From NCBI GenBank assembly GCA_009693015.1, contig SHYB01000004.1, positions 16,001-72,883 on the forward strand: a stretch of 56,883 nucleotides of DNA, read 5' to 3'. Position 1 is the stretch's first letter, and each line of letters opens with the position of its first letter. The translations under genes were made by a program, and so were the position numbers. Shown in pieces: positions 6,998 to 14,878 of this stretch. Source of the DNA: Dehalococcoidia bacterium (GTDB lineage: Bacteria; Chloroflexota; Dehalococcoidia; SHYB01). Under the pieces are notes generated by a model that worked only from the letters and a program-made list of their open reading frames with translations, ran no database searches and was not told the origin of the DNA.

Positions 6998-8130
6998 TTG
7001 AGGCCGTAGAGGCGCGCGCCGTTGCTCCACAGGATCTTCTCCTGCTCGGCGGCGGGAACGCCCTGCAGCACCAGCTCAATGTAGAAGCGGGTGTGCGGGT
7101 AGAAGCTGCCGATGTGGGGGTAGTCCGTGCCGAAGAGGAGGCGGTCGGAGCCGACGTGGGCCTGGCGGTGCTTCACGCCCAGCCATTCGCGGTCGAAGTT
7201 GGCGTAGAGCTGCAGGAGATACTCGCTAGGGAGGCGCTGGAGCTTGCGATCGGCGAGCCAGCGGTGCTGGGTGTAGAGGGCGTCCATGCGCTCGGCGAGG
7301 TAGGGGAGCCAGCCGGTGCTGGTTTCGATGAGGGCCATCTTGAGACCGGGGAAGCGCTCCATGACGCCGCTCAAGACGAAGCCCACAAGCGGCGCGGTGG
7401 AGCCGAGTCCCGCGCCCCGGCCGGCGGCGGTCATCTCTTGCGACGGTTTTCCGGGTCCGCTCCACACCAGGGGCGCCGTGGCCGTCTTGCTGGGGCGATG
7501 GCCGCCGCGAAAGCCGTGCATGCTGACGGTCATGCCCGTTTCCTGCACCTGCGCCCAGAAGGGGTCGTCGGCAGGGGTGGGCACGGGGCTGCCGCTGGGG
7601 TACATATTGAACAGGTAGTGCTTGAAACCCATGTCCACGGCGCGGCGCTGCTCGGCGGCAGCGGAAGGCAGATCGCACATAGGGATGTAGGCGGCGGGGA
7701 GGATGCGGGAGGCATCGCCGGCGACGGCCCAGTCCATGACGGCATCGTTATACACGCGGGCGCATTCGGCGTAGAAGGCGTCGTCCTGCAACGAAGCGTA
7801 GAAGGCAGGCGGGATGCTGGCGGGGAAGAGCAGGCAGGCCTGCGCGCCGTCCACGTCCATGACCTCGATGCGTTTCCTGGGGTCGTAGCAGCCGGGGTCT
7901 ATCTCTTCGATCTGCTTGACGTCATGCAGCTTGCGAGGGTCTTCGCTGCTGGAAGATTGCAGACCCATGGCGCGGAGGGTCTTGCCGTTGTCCCAGGACC
8001 AGCCGGAGCCGAGCTTGGGGTGCCGCACGAATACGGGGGCGCGGTCAGCGAACTGCGTGGAAAAGCGCCCCGTCCAGAAGCCTGGAGGCTCGATGATGTG
8101 ATGGTCGGTGTCCAGATACATGGGCAGCAT
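6994..8130 (-). CDS. TIM-barrel amidohydrolase (Amidohydrolase_2 family)
   Basis: A 378-residue metal-dependent hydrolase or decarboxylase of the ACMSD-like group. The N-terminal metal site is LDTDHHIIEP. SMHGFRGG lies mid-barrel, ETSTGWLPYLAERMDAL follows, and LLFGTDYPHIG carries the late catalytic Asp. Such enzymes act on aromatic or cyclic carboxylates in catabolic routes; the substrate is unknown. The convergent crotonase suggests but does not prove a shared pathway. A second, distinct paralogue lies at 35593-36723. Confidence 0.9.
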   Translation of the reverse strand: MLPMYLDTDHHIIEPPGFWTGRFSTQFADRAPVFVRHPKLGSGWSWDNGKTLRAMGLQSSSSEDPRKLHDVKQIEEIDPGCYDPRKRIEVMDVDGAQACLLFPASIPPAFYASLQDDAFYAECARVYNDAVMDWAVAGDASRILPAAYIPMCDLPSAAAEQRRAVDMGFKHYLFNMYPSGSPVPTPADDPFWAQVQETGMTVSMHGFRGGHRPSKTATAPLVWSGPGKPSQEMTAAGRGAGLGSTAPLVGFVLSGVMERFPGLKMALIETSTGWLPYLAERMDALYTQHRWLADRKLQRLPSEYLLQLYANFDREWLGVKHRQAHVGSDRLLFGTDYPHIGSFYPHTRFYIELVLQGVPAAEQEKILWSNGARLYGLN

Positions 8131-8195
8131 GGCGACCCTGACAGAAGCACGGTACAGGAACGATAGCGGCGGGGCGCGGGTCTGTCAATATGTAT

Positions 8196-8226
8196 CGAGG
8201 CCACGACGGCCTCCGGCCTTTCGATG
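8196..8226 (+). repeat. 31-bp dispersed repeat, copy 1
   Basis: Bases 8196-8226 recur at 49736-49766 in reverse orientation with a single mismatch near the centre. The unit contains nested GGCC and AGGCC palindromes (for example GGCCACGACGGCC) able to form hairpins. This copy lies in the divergent gap between the amidohydrolase and rplS; the other follows hisF. It looks like a short extragenic palindromic element. Confidence 0.7.
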
Positions 8227-8326
8227 GAGCGCAGCGGGGGCAGTGAGCGCGCCTTCGCCAATATGGTATCCTTAAAAGGTTGCCGCTTGCCGATTGAAAG
8301 AGGCTGCCGGCAAAATCTCGGAGAAC

Positions 8327-8767
8327 GTGAGCACACCCATGGACCTGAGCACGCTGCAACCGCTGACCCCTAAGGTAGATTTCAAAGAGCTGCGCGCCGG
8401 CGATACGGTTCGCGTAGCGGCACAGATCAAGGAAGGCGACCGCACGCGGGTGCAGTCGTTCCAGGGCGTGGTGATCAGCAAGGGCGGATCGGGGATCAGC
8501 GCATGCTTCACGGTGCGGCGCGTGTTCCAGGGGATCGGCGTGGAGCGCACGTTCCTGGTGAACTCGCCGCTGCTGCAGAGCGTGGCGATTGAGCGCCGAG
8601 GCGCGGTGCGCCGTAGCAAGCTGTTCTATTTGCGTGGCCTGTCCGCCCGCAACGCGCGCATCAAGGAAGGCAGCCGCATCCTGCCCCCGGAGTTCACGGC
8701 AGCCGAGGCCGCCCCTGCGGAGTCCGTACCGGAAGCGCCCGCAGCGGATAAGCCCGCATCACCGTAG
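8327..8767 (+). CDS. rplS: 50S ribosomal protein L19
   Basis: L19 sits at the interface of the ribosomal subunits. Diagnostic segments are FKELRAGDTVRVAAQIKEGD, RVQSFQGVVI, FTVRRVFQGIGVERTF and KLFYLRGLSARNARIKE. A Pro/Ala/Glu-rich tail of about 30 residues follows the conserved core. GTG 8327 was preferred because GGAGA lies just upstream; ATG 8339 (MDLSTLQPL) is also possible. It is separated from trmD, its usual operon partner, by 3 kb. Confidence 0.96.
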   Translation: MSTPMDLSTLQPLTPKVDFKELRAGDTVRVAAQIKEGDRTRVQSFQGVVISKGGSGISACFTVRRVFQGIGVERTFLVNSPLLQSVAIERRGAVRRSKLFYLRGLSARNARIKEGSRILPPEFTAAEAAPAESVPEAPAADKPASP

Positions 8768-8800
8768 GCGGGGGCGCGTGGCGGCGGTGAGGTGCGACGT

Positions 8801-11350
8801 ATGCCGGACGCCAGGCAGGGGCACGACGCCAGTGCAGGACAGGACGCCGTACCGGGATCGCACACCGCAGCAGGGCAATTCGCCGACGTAGCGGTGGACG
8901 CGCCGGTACGTCCAGGACAGACGCACGGCGGCACGTTTTCCTACTCCATCCCGCCAGGGATGTCCGTGCAGCCGGGGCACATTGTCGAGGTGCCGTTCGG
9001 CCCCAAGCAGCTCTCCGGGATCGTCTTTGCCCTCACGCCGGAGCCCGCGGTGCCGCATACCCGGCCCATCACCCGGGTGATTGACGCCGCGCCGTGGCTG
9101 ACGGGGCCGCACCTGGCCCTAGCAAGCTGGATGAGCGAGCGGTACCGCTGCCCGCTCTATTACGCGGCATCGCTGATGACGCCGCCGGGCTTTCGCCAGA
9201 AGGCGGTCGCGGTGTACGGCGTCGCGCCTGATGAAGATGTAGCGGCACGCGCAACGCTGACGCCGGAGCAGGCGGAAGCGCTGGAGTTCGTGCGGCGGCG
9301 GGGAAGAGCGTCGCAGGCAGAGATGGAAGAGCAGTTCGGCAAGCGCAAGTCGGCGACGCTGCTGGCGCGGCTGCGGCAGGCGAAGCTGGCGGTGCGGGAG
9401 TGGGCGTGGGCCAAGCCTCAAGTGCAGCCGAAGTTCGCGCGCATGGCGGCGCTGGCGGTGACGCAGGGCGAGGCGCTTGCTTCAGCGGCGCGCATGCAGG
9501 CGCGGGCGCCGAAGCAAGCGGCGGTGCTGCGAGCCGTGGCAGAGGGCAGCACGGAAGGCGTGCCGCTGGCAATCCTTTCGCAAGAGTTCGATGGGGCGTG
9601 GCCCGCGCTGGAGGCGCTCGCGGCGCGCGGGCTGGTGCGGACGGAGCAGGTGCGTGCGGTGCGCGACCCGCTGGCGGGAAGGGAGTACCCGCGCACCACT
9701 GCGCCCGCGCTGACGCCGGAGCAGGCGGCGGCGTGGCGGGAGATCGAGACGGCGATGCGCCAGCCGGCGGGGCAGCGGCACGGCGAGCCGGCAGTGTTCC
9801 TGCTGTTCGGCGTCACGGGCAGCGGCAAGACGGAGCTGTACCTGCGCGCCGTGGAAGAGGCGGTGGCCCAGGGGAAGCGGGGGATCGTGCTTACGCCGGA
9901 GATTGCGCTGACGCCGCAGACGATCGAGCGATTCTCGGGGCGCTTCCCCGGCCGCGTGGCGGTGCTGCACAGCGAGCTTTCCCCCGGAGAGCAGTTCGAC
10001 GAGTGGTGGCGCATCCAGCAGGGTGAGTTCGACGTGGTGATCGGATCGCGGGGGGCGATCTTCGCGCCGCTGGGGGAGATCGGCGTGATTGTGCTGGATG
10101 AGGAGCACGAGTGGACGTACAAGGAGCAGGAGCGGGAGCCACGGTATCACGCGCGGGAGGTGGCGGCGCAGCTCGCGGCGCTGACGGGGGCGACGGTGAT
10201 TCTGGGCAGCGCCACGCCGGGGATCGAGAGCTTTCATCGCGCGCATGCGGGGCAGTACCGGCTGCTGGAGCTGCCGCGCCGCATTTTGGACAACACGAGC
10301 GGCGCGGAGGCGGAGATGGGGGCGCTGCCATCGGTAACGGTGGCGGATATGCGGGAGGAGCTGAAGGCGGGCAACCGCAGCATCTTCAGCCGCGTGCTGC
10401 GGGAGGCGATGGAGCAATCACTGGCGCAGGACGAGCAGGTGATCTTGTTCTTGAACCGTCGCGGTGCGGCGACGTTTGTGCAGTGCCGCGCCTGCGGCTA
10501 TGTGGCGCGGTGCCGCCGCTGCGACGCGACGATGACGTTTCACGACGACGCGCCGCCGATGCGGTGCCACCAGTGCAACTATCACACCGAGGCGCCGGTG
10601 CGGTGCCCCGATTGCGGCAGCGCTCACATCCGCTACATGGGGCTGGGGACGCAGCGCCTGGAGCAGGAGGTGCAAAAGGCTTTCCCAGCGGCGCGGACAT
10701 TGCGGTGGGATAGGGACGTAACGGGAACCAGGGGGGCGCATGAAGCCATCCTGCAGCAGTTCCGCGAGCACCGGGCGAATGTGCTGATCGGCACGCAGAT
10801 GCTGGCGAAGGGGCTGCACCTGCCGCGGGTGACGCTGGTGGGCGCGGTGAACGCCGATATTGGGCTGTACGCGCCGGACTTTCGCGCGGCGGAACGGGTG
10901 TTTCAGACCCTATGCCAGGTCGCGGGGCGCTCGGGGCGCGGGGAGGCGGGCGGGCGCGTGGTGTTGCAGACGTACCAGCCGGATCATTACGCCATCGCCG
11001 CGGCGACGATGCAAGACTATCGCAGCTTCTACGATCAGGAGATCGCCAAGCGGATGGAGTTGGCGCTGCCGCCGTTCACCCGGCTGGTGCGGCTGGTGTA
11101 CCATCACTCCAACGCGGGCGCGGCGCGGCGGGAGGCGGAACGCGTGCACGGGCTGCTGCAACAGCGGCTGGCGCAGCAGGGTTTTCCTTCGACGGGGCTG
11201 GTGGGCCCGGCGCCGGCGCCGTACGAGCGCATCCGCGGACGCTACCGCTGGCATATCCTGGTACGGGGGCCGGACCCTCCGGCAGTGACGAACGGCATCG
11301 TGCTGCCGGAGGGGTGGACGGTGGACATTGATCCCGTGCAAGTTATGTAA
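8801..11350 (+). CDS. priA: Primosomal replication protein N' (PriA helicase)
   Basis: An 849-residue superfamily 2 DNA helicase that restarts stalled replication forks. Walker A is GVTGSGKTE and Walker B is VLDEEH. The zinc module has paired Cys motifs at CRACGYVARCRRC and CHQCNYH, then CPDCGS. The helicase C lobe (VLIGTQMLAKGLHLP, CQVAGRSGRG) and the C-terminal domain follow. The N-terminal 3'-end-binding domain includes HGGTFSYSIP. ATG 8801 has GAGGTG six bases upstream; GTG 8792 is the alternative. It is followed by a promoter and def. Confidence 0.96.
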   Translation: MPDARQGHDASAGQDAVPGSHTAAGQFADVAVDAPVRPGQTHGGTFSYSIPPGMSVQPGHIVEVPFGPKQLSGIVFALTPEPAVPHTRPITRVIDAAPWLTGPHLALASWMSERYRCPLYYAASLMTPPGFRQKAVAVYGVAPDEDVAARATLTPEQAEALEFVRRRGRASQAEMEEQFGKRKSATLLARLRQAKLAVREWAWAKPQVQPKFARMAALAVTQGEALASAARMQARAPKQAAVLRAVAEGSTEGVPLAILSQEFDGAWPALEALAARGLVRTEQVRAVRDPLAGREYPRTTAPALTPEQAAAWREIETAMRQPAGQRHGEPAVFLLFGVTGSGKTELYLRAVEEAVAQGKRGIVLTPEIALTPQTIERFSGRFPGRVAVLHSELSPGEQFDEWWRIQQGEFDVVIGSRGAIFAPLGEIGVIVLDEEHEWTYKEQEREPRYHAREVAAQLAALTGATVILGSATPGIESFHRAHAGQYRLLELPRRILDNTSGAEAEMGALPSVTVADMREELKAGNRSIFSRVLREAMEQSLAQDEQVILFLNRRGAATFVQCRACGYVARCRRCDATMTFHDDAPPMRCHQCNYHTEAPVRCPDCGSAHIRYMGLGTQRLEQEVQKAFPAARTLRWDRDVTGTRGAHEAILQQFREHRANVLIGTQMLAKGLHLPRVTLVGAVNADIGLYAPDFRAAERVFQTLCQVAGRSGRGEAGGRVVLQTYQPDHYAIAAATMQDYRSFYDQEIAKRMELALPPFTRLVRLVYHHSNAGAARREAERVHGLLQQRLAQQGFPSTGLVGPAPAPYERIRGRYRWHILVRGPDPPAVTNGIVLPEGWTVDIDPVQVM

Positions 11351-11374
11351 ACCTCTGTATGCTTTGCCCCTGCT

Positions 11375-11403
11375 TTGCATCGGAATACTGGTTCCGCTAT
11401 ACT
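11375..11403 (+). promoter_or_regulatory. Sigma70-type promoter before def
   Basis: A -35 box TTGCAT at 11375-11380 and a -10 box TATACT at 11398-11403 are separated by 17 bases, 66 bases before the def start. It lies in the 118-base gap after priA and probably drives def, cca and perhaps secDF. Confidence 0.6.
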
Positions 11404-11468
11404 ATACGGGCGCGCCAACAGGTTCGGCAGGGGTGCCGTGGCGCGATGAGGCATGAAGAAAGGGAGTC

Positions 11469-11993
11469 ATGGCCGTCCTTCGCATTCGCCACGCGCCGGA
11501 CCCGGTGCTGAAGCGCAAAACCGCCCGCGTGCAGAAGATTGACGCCGCGCTGCAATCGTTGATAGACGATATGTTCGAGACGATGGAGACGGCGCACGGC
11601 GTGGGCCTAGCGGCAAATCAGGTGGGGATAAGCCTGCGGCTGGCGGTGATCGGCATTCCGGCAGAGGAAGAGGGCCAGCCGCGCCAGGACTATGTGTTGA
11701 TCAACCCGGAGATGATTAAGAAGGGCGGCGAGCGCCTGGTGGATGAGGGGTGCCTTTCCATCCCCGACTACCGGGGGAAGCTCACCCGCGCGGAGTGGGT
11801 GAAGGTGAAGGCGCTGGACCGCGAGGGCAAGGAGTTCCGCCTGAAGGCGGAGGGGCTGCTGGCCCAGGCGCTGGAGCATGAGCTTGACCACCTGAACGGC
11901 ACCCTGTACATCGAGCGGATGCGGGAGCAGAACACGCTGGACACCCTGACCGCGATTGACGAGCGGGAGACGGTGGAGGCCGCGGCTGGATAG
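11469..11993 (+). CDS. def: Peptide deformylase
   Basis: Removes the formyl group from the N-terminal Met of nascent proteins. All three family motifs are present in the 174-residue product: GVGLAANQ, EGCLSIP with the metal-binding Cys, and HELDH with the two metal-binding His and catalytic Glu. The start at 11469 follows AAAGGGAG. The downstream CCA-adding enzyme gene begins about 58 bases after its stop, and the two are probably co-transcribed. Confidence 0.97.
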   Translation: MAVLRIRHAPDPVLKRKTARVQKIDAALQSLIDDMFETMETAHGVGLAANQVGISLRLAVIGIPAEEEGQPRQDYVLINPEMIKKGGERLVDEGCLSIPDYRGKLTRAEWVKVKALDREGKEFRLKAEGLLAQALEHELDHLNGTLYIERMREQNTLDTLTAIDERETVEAAAG

Positions 11994-12051
11994 GGTCCTC
12001 CTTCTGGACGCTGCTCCCGGCCTTCCGACTCACAACGCCCGCGAGGTCTCA

Positions 12052-13506
12052 TTGCAGTTCTCCCAAGAAACGACCGATGTGATGGCTGCGGTGCGCCAGG
12101 CGGCCGGCGCGGCACCGGCATACCTTGTGGGCGGCGCGGTGCGCGATGCGCTGCTGGGGCGGACGCTGCACGACCTAGACTTCGCCGTGGGCGGGGATGC
12201 GGCGGCGGCGGCGTACGCGCTGGGCGCACGGCTCGGCGCGCCGGTGGTCACGCTGGATGAGGACCGCCGGGTCTTTCGCCTGGCGCTGCCCCGCGGGCGG
12301 CGCACTATCGATATTTCACCTTTGGAGGGGACGCTGGAGCACGACCTGCGCCGCCGCGATTTCACCGTTGACGCCATGGCGGTGGATGTCAGTCACACGC
12401 CGCCGCAGATACTCGATCCCCTGGGCGGGCAGGCCGACGTGCAGGCACGGCTGGTGCGGGCCACGGGCGAGGGTGTCTTTGGCAACGACCCGGTGCGGCT
12501 GCTGCGGGCGGTGCGCATCGCCGCGGAGCTGGGGTTCGCCATCGAGCAGGGGACGGCGCAGGCGATCAGGACGCAGGCGCACCGGCTGGGGACGGTATCG
12601 CCGGAGCGGGTGCGCGACGAGTTTTTCCGCACGCTGGCCGTGCCGGGCGCAGGGGAAAACCTGCGGCTGCTGGACAGACTGGGCCTGCTGATGATGATCG
12701 TCCCGGAGATGGAGGCGGCGCGCGGGTGCGGGCAGCCCAAGGAGCACCAGTGGGATGTGCTGGAGCATACGATGGAGGTGGTGGCGGCGGTGGAACGGGT
12801 GCTGCGACAGAAGGGGCCGCCGCCTGAGGGCACGCCGTGGGACGAAGCGTGGGCAGCATATTTTGACGAGGAGACCTCGGGAGGGCGTACGCGGGCCACC
12901 TTGCTGAAGCTGGCGGCGCTGTTGCATGATGTTTCCAAGCCGGAGACGAAGACGGTGGAGGCAAACGGTCGCATCCGGTTCTTCGGCCACCCGGACACGG
13001 GGGCGCAGCGCACGGAAGCAATCCTGAAGCGGCTGCGGTGCAGCAACCTGGAAACGCGGCTGGCGGCGGCGATGGTGCGCGAGCATCTGCGCCCCGGGTT
13101 GCTGGCGCGCGAGCCGGAGGGTCCGACGCGCCGCGCGGTGCATCGGTTCCTTCGAGACGCTGGCGATGCCGCCGCAGACACGCTATTCTTGAGCTTCGCG
13201 GATTACATGGGGGCGCGCGGGCCGTTGATGGTCGCCGAGGACTGGGGCCTATACGCCGCCGGCATTAGAGCGATGTTGGATCAGTGGAGGGGACGGCAGG
13301 AGCAAATACTGACGCCGAAACTGGCAAACGGGGATGATCTGATGCAGGCGCTGGGCATGCCGCCCGGCCCGGCGCTGGCCCCGCTGCTGGAGGCGATAGA
13401 CGAGGCCCAGGCGGCTGGGGAGATTTCTATCAAGGATGAGGCGGTGGCGCTGGCGCGCAAGCTAGCGGCGCGCGGCGCACAACCTCCTAAAGGACACAAG
13501 GCATGA
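12052..13506 (+). CDS. cca: CCA tRNA nucleotidyltransferase / poly(A) polymerase family
   Basis: A class II nucleotidyltransferase of 484 residues. LVGGAVRDALLGR and DLDFAVGGD hold the catalytic Asp pair, and RRDFTVDAMAVDV is the next conserved element. An HD-type region follows (LEHTMEVVAAV, LLHDVSKPETK). The family adds or repairs the 3' CCA of tRNA; splitting of A-adding and CC-adding activities in some bacteria means exact activity is uncertain. TTG 12052 was chosen for the GAGG five bases upstream; ATG 12082 is an alternative. The stop overlaps secD by four bases (ATGA), indicating translational coupling. Confidence 0.88.
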   Translation: MQFSQETTDVMAAVRQAAGAAPAYLVGGAVRDALLGRTLHDLDFAVGGDAAAAAYALGARLGAPVVTLDEDRRVFRLALPRGRRTIDISPLEGTLEHDLRRRDFTVDAMAVDVSHTPPQILDPLGGQADVQARLVRATGEGVFGNDPVRLLRAVRIAAELGFAIEQGTAQAIRTQAHRLGTVSPERVRDEFFRTLAVPGAGENLRLLDRLGLLMMIVPEMEAARGCGQPKEHQWDVLEHTMEVVAAVERVLRQKGPPPEGTPWDEAWAAYFDEETSGGRTRATLLKLAALLHDVSKPETKTVEANGRIRFFGHPDTGAQRTEAILKRLRCSNLETRLAAAMVREHLRPGLLAREPEGPTRRAVHRFLRDAGDAAADTLFLSFADYMGARGPLMVAEDWGLYAAGIRAMLDQWRGRQEQILTPKLANGDDLMQALGMPPGPALAPLLEAIDEAQAAGEISIKDEAVALARKLAARGAQPPKGHKA

Positions 13507-14864
13507 GACAACGGAAAAACCAAATCGCCCTGGTGGTGATCGCCGTGCTGACGGCGCTGTCGGCGCTGACCCTGGCGTTCGAGACGATCAGCATCGGCAC
13601 GTTCGAGCGCGGCGTGAAGGGCAACCCCGCGGGCCTGAACCTGGGCCTAGACCTGCAAGGCGGGACGCACCTGGTGTATCGCGCGGAGTCGGCGGACGTC
13701 ACGCAAGAGCAGATGGAGGGTGTGGCGGACATCATCACGCAGCGGGTAAACCGCTTCGGCGTTTCGGAAGCGGTGGTGCAGTTGAAAGGGCAGAATGAGA
13801 TCGTGATTCAACTGCCGGGCGTCAAGGATATTGACGAGGCGAAGCGGCTGATCGGCGGGACGGCGCAGCTGGACTTCCGCCAGTGCGCCGATGCTTCGGT
13901 GACCGGGGGCAGTTCGTGCGGTGCCTGGGAGCCGGCGGCGGGTGAGGGTAACGGCGGGGTGCAGAAGCACCTGACGGGCGAGTTCATGCGGCCCACGGCA
14001 ACGCTGGTGGCGGACCCCAACAGCGGGTTGCCGGAAGTATCGTTTGAGTTCAACAACGAGGGCGCGAAGCTGTTCGAGCAGATCACGCGGCGGCTCATCG
14101 GCAAGCCGCTGGGCATATTCCTGGACAATCAACTGGTGTCCGCGCCTACGGTGCAGTCGGTGATCAGCGACCGCGGCCGCATCACCGGCATCACCGCAAG
14201 CCAGGGGCGGGTGCTGGCGATTCAACTCAACGCCGGATCGCTGCCGGTGCCGATCAAGGTGGTGCGGGAAGAGGACGTCTCCGCCACGCTGGGCAAGGAC
14301 TCACTGGACAAGAGCTACACCGCGGCGGCGGTGGGCCTGGGCCTGGTGATGCTGTTCATGGTGCTGTACTACCGCTTCCTGGGCGTGGTGGCGTCGCTGT
14401 CACTCATCGTCTACTCCGCGCTGGTGCTGTCGCTGTTCAAGCTCTCCGGCGTGACGCTCACGCTGTCAGGCATCGCGGCGTTCGTGATCTCGGTAGGCAT
14501 GGCGGTGGACGCCAACATCATCATCTTCGAGCGCATGCGGGAGGAGCTGCGGTCAGGCCGCAGCTTGGGCGCGGCGATCGAGACGGGGTTCGACCGCGCG
14601 TGGACGGCAATCCGTGACAGCAACGTCACCACCCTGATCCTCGTCGCCATTCTGTGGTGGTTCGGCGACCAGCTAGGCGAGCCGAAAATTATCGGGTTTG
14701 CCGTCACGCTGATCATCGCCATTCTCGTGAGCATGTTCACGGCGATCATCGTCACCCGCACATTCTTACGGCTGACGGTGGGGACCGCCATAGGCAAACG
14801 CACGGCATTGTTCGCGCCGGTCAAACACCAAGAGCAAGCGCCGCGTCCGGCGCTGGGCGCATAA
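13503..14864 (+). CDS. secD: Protein translocase subunit SecD
   Basis: A 453-residue RND-family membrane protein that with SecF uses the proton gradient to help complete SecYEG export. An N-terminal membrane segment is followed by GLNLGLDLQGGTHLVYRAE, the P1 region (VTQRVNRFGVSE-like), then five membrane segments with GMAVDANIIIFERMREE, the conserved motif of the fourth segment. A Ser/Gly/Cys-containing insertion (ASVTGGSSCGAWEP) lies in P1. It starts inside the cca stop and ends 14 bases before secF. Confidence 0.96.
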   Translation: MRQRKNQIALVVIAVLTALSALTLAFETISIGTFERGVKGNPAGLNLGLDLQGGTHLVYRAESADVTQEQMEGVADIITQRVNRFGVSEAVVQLKGQNEIVIQLPGVKDIDEAKRLIGGTAQLDFRQCADASVTGGSSCGAWEPAAGEGNGGVQKHLTGEFMRPTATLVADPNSGLPEVSFEFNNEGAKLFEQITRRLIGKPLGIFLDNQLVSAPTVQSVISDRGRITGITASQGRVLAIQLNAGSLPVPIKVVREEDVSATLGKDSLDKSYTAAAVGLGLVMLFMVLYYRFLGVVASLSLIVYSALVLSLFKLSGVTLTLSGIAAFVISVGMAVDANIIIFERMREELRSGRSLGAAIETGFDRAWTAIRDSNVTTLILVAILWWFGDQLGEPKIIGFAVTLIIAILVSMFTAIIVTRTFLRLTVGTAIGKRTALFAPVKHQEQAPRPALGA

Positions 14865-14878
14865 GCGAGGCCAGCACC

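Noticed and set aside
6331-8166. A 611-codon plus-strand frame over the crotonase and the amidohydrolase
   Set aside because: It is low-complexity Gly/Ala/Arg sequence produced by GC-rich codons of the real genes in other frames.
12052-12100. Start of the CCA-adding enzyme at 11956, inside def
   Set aside because: The extension translates the end of def in another frame and has no family similarity; TTG 12052 has a ribosome site and fits the N-terminus.
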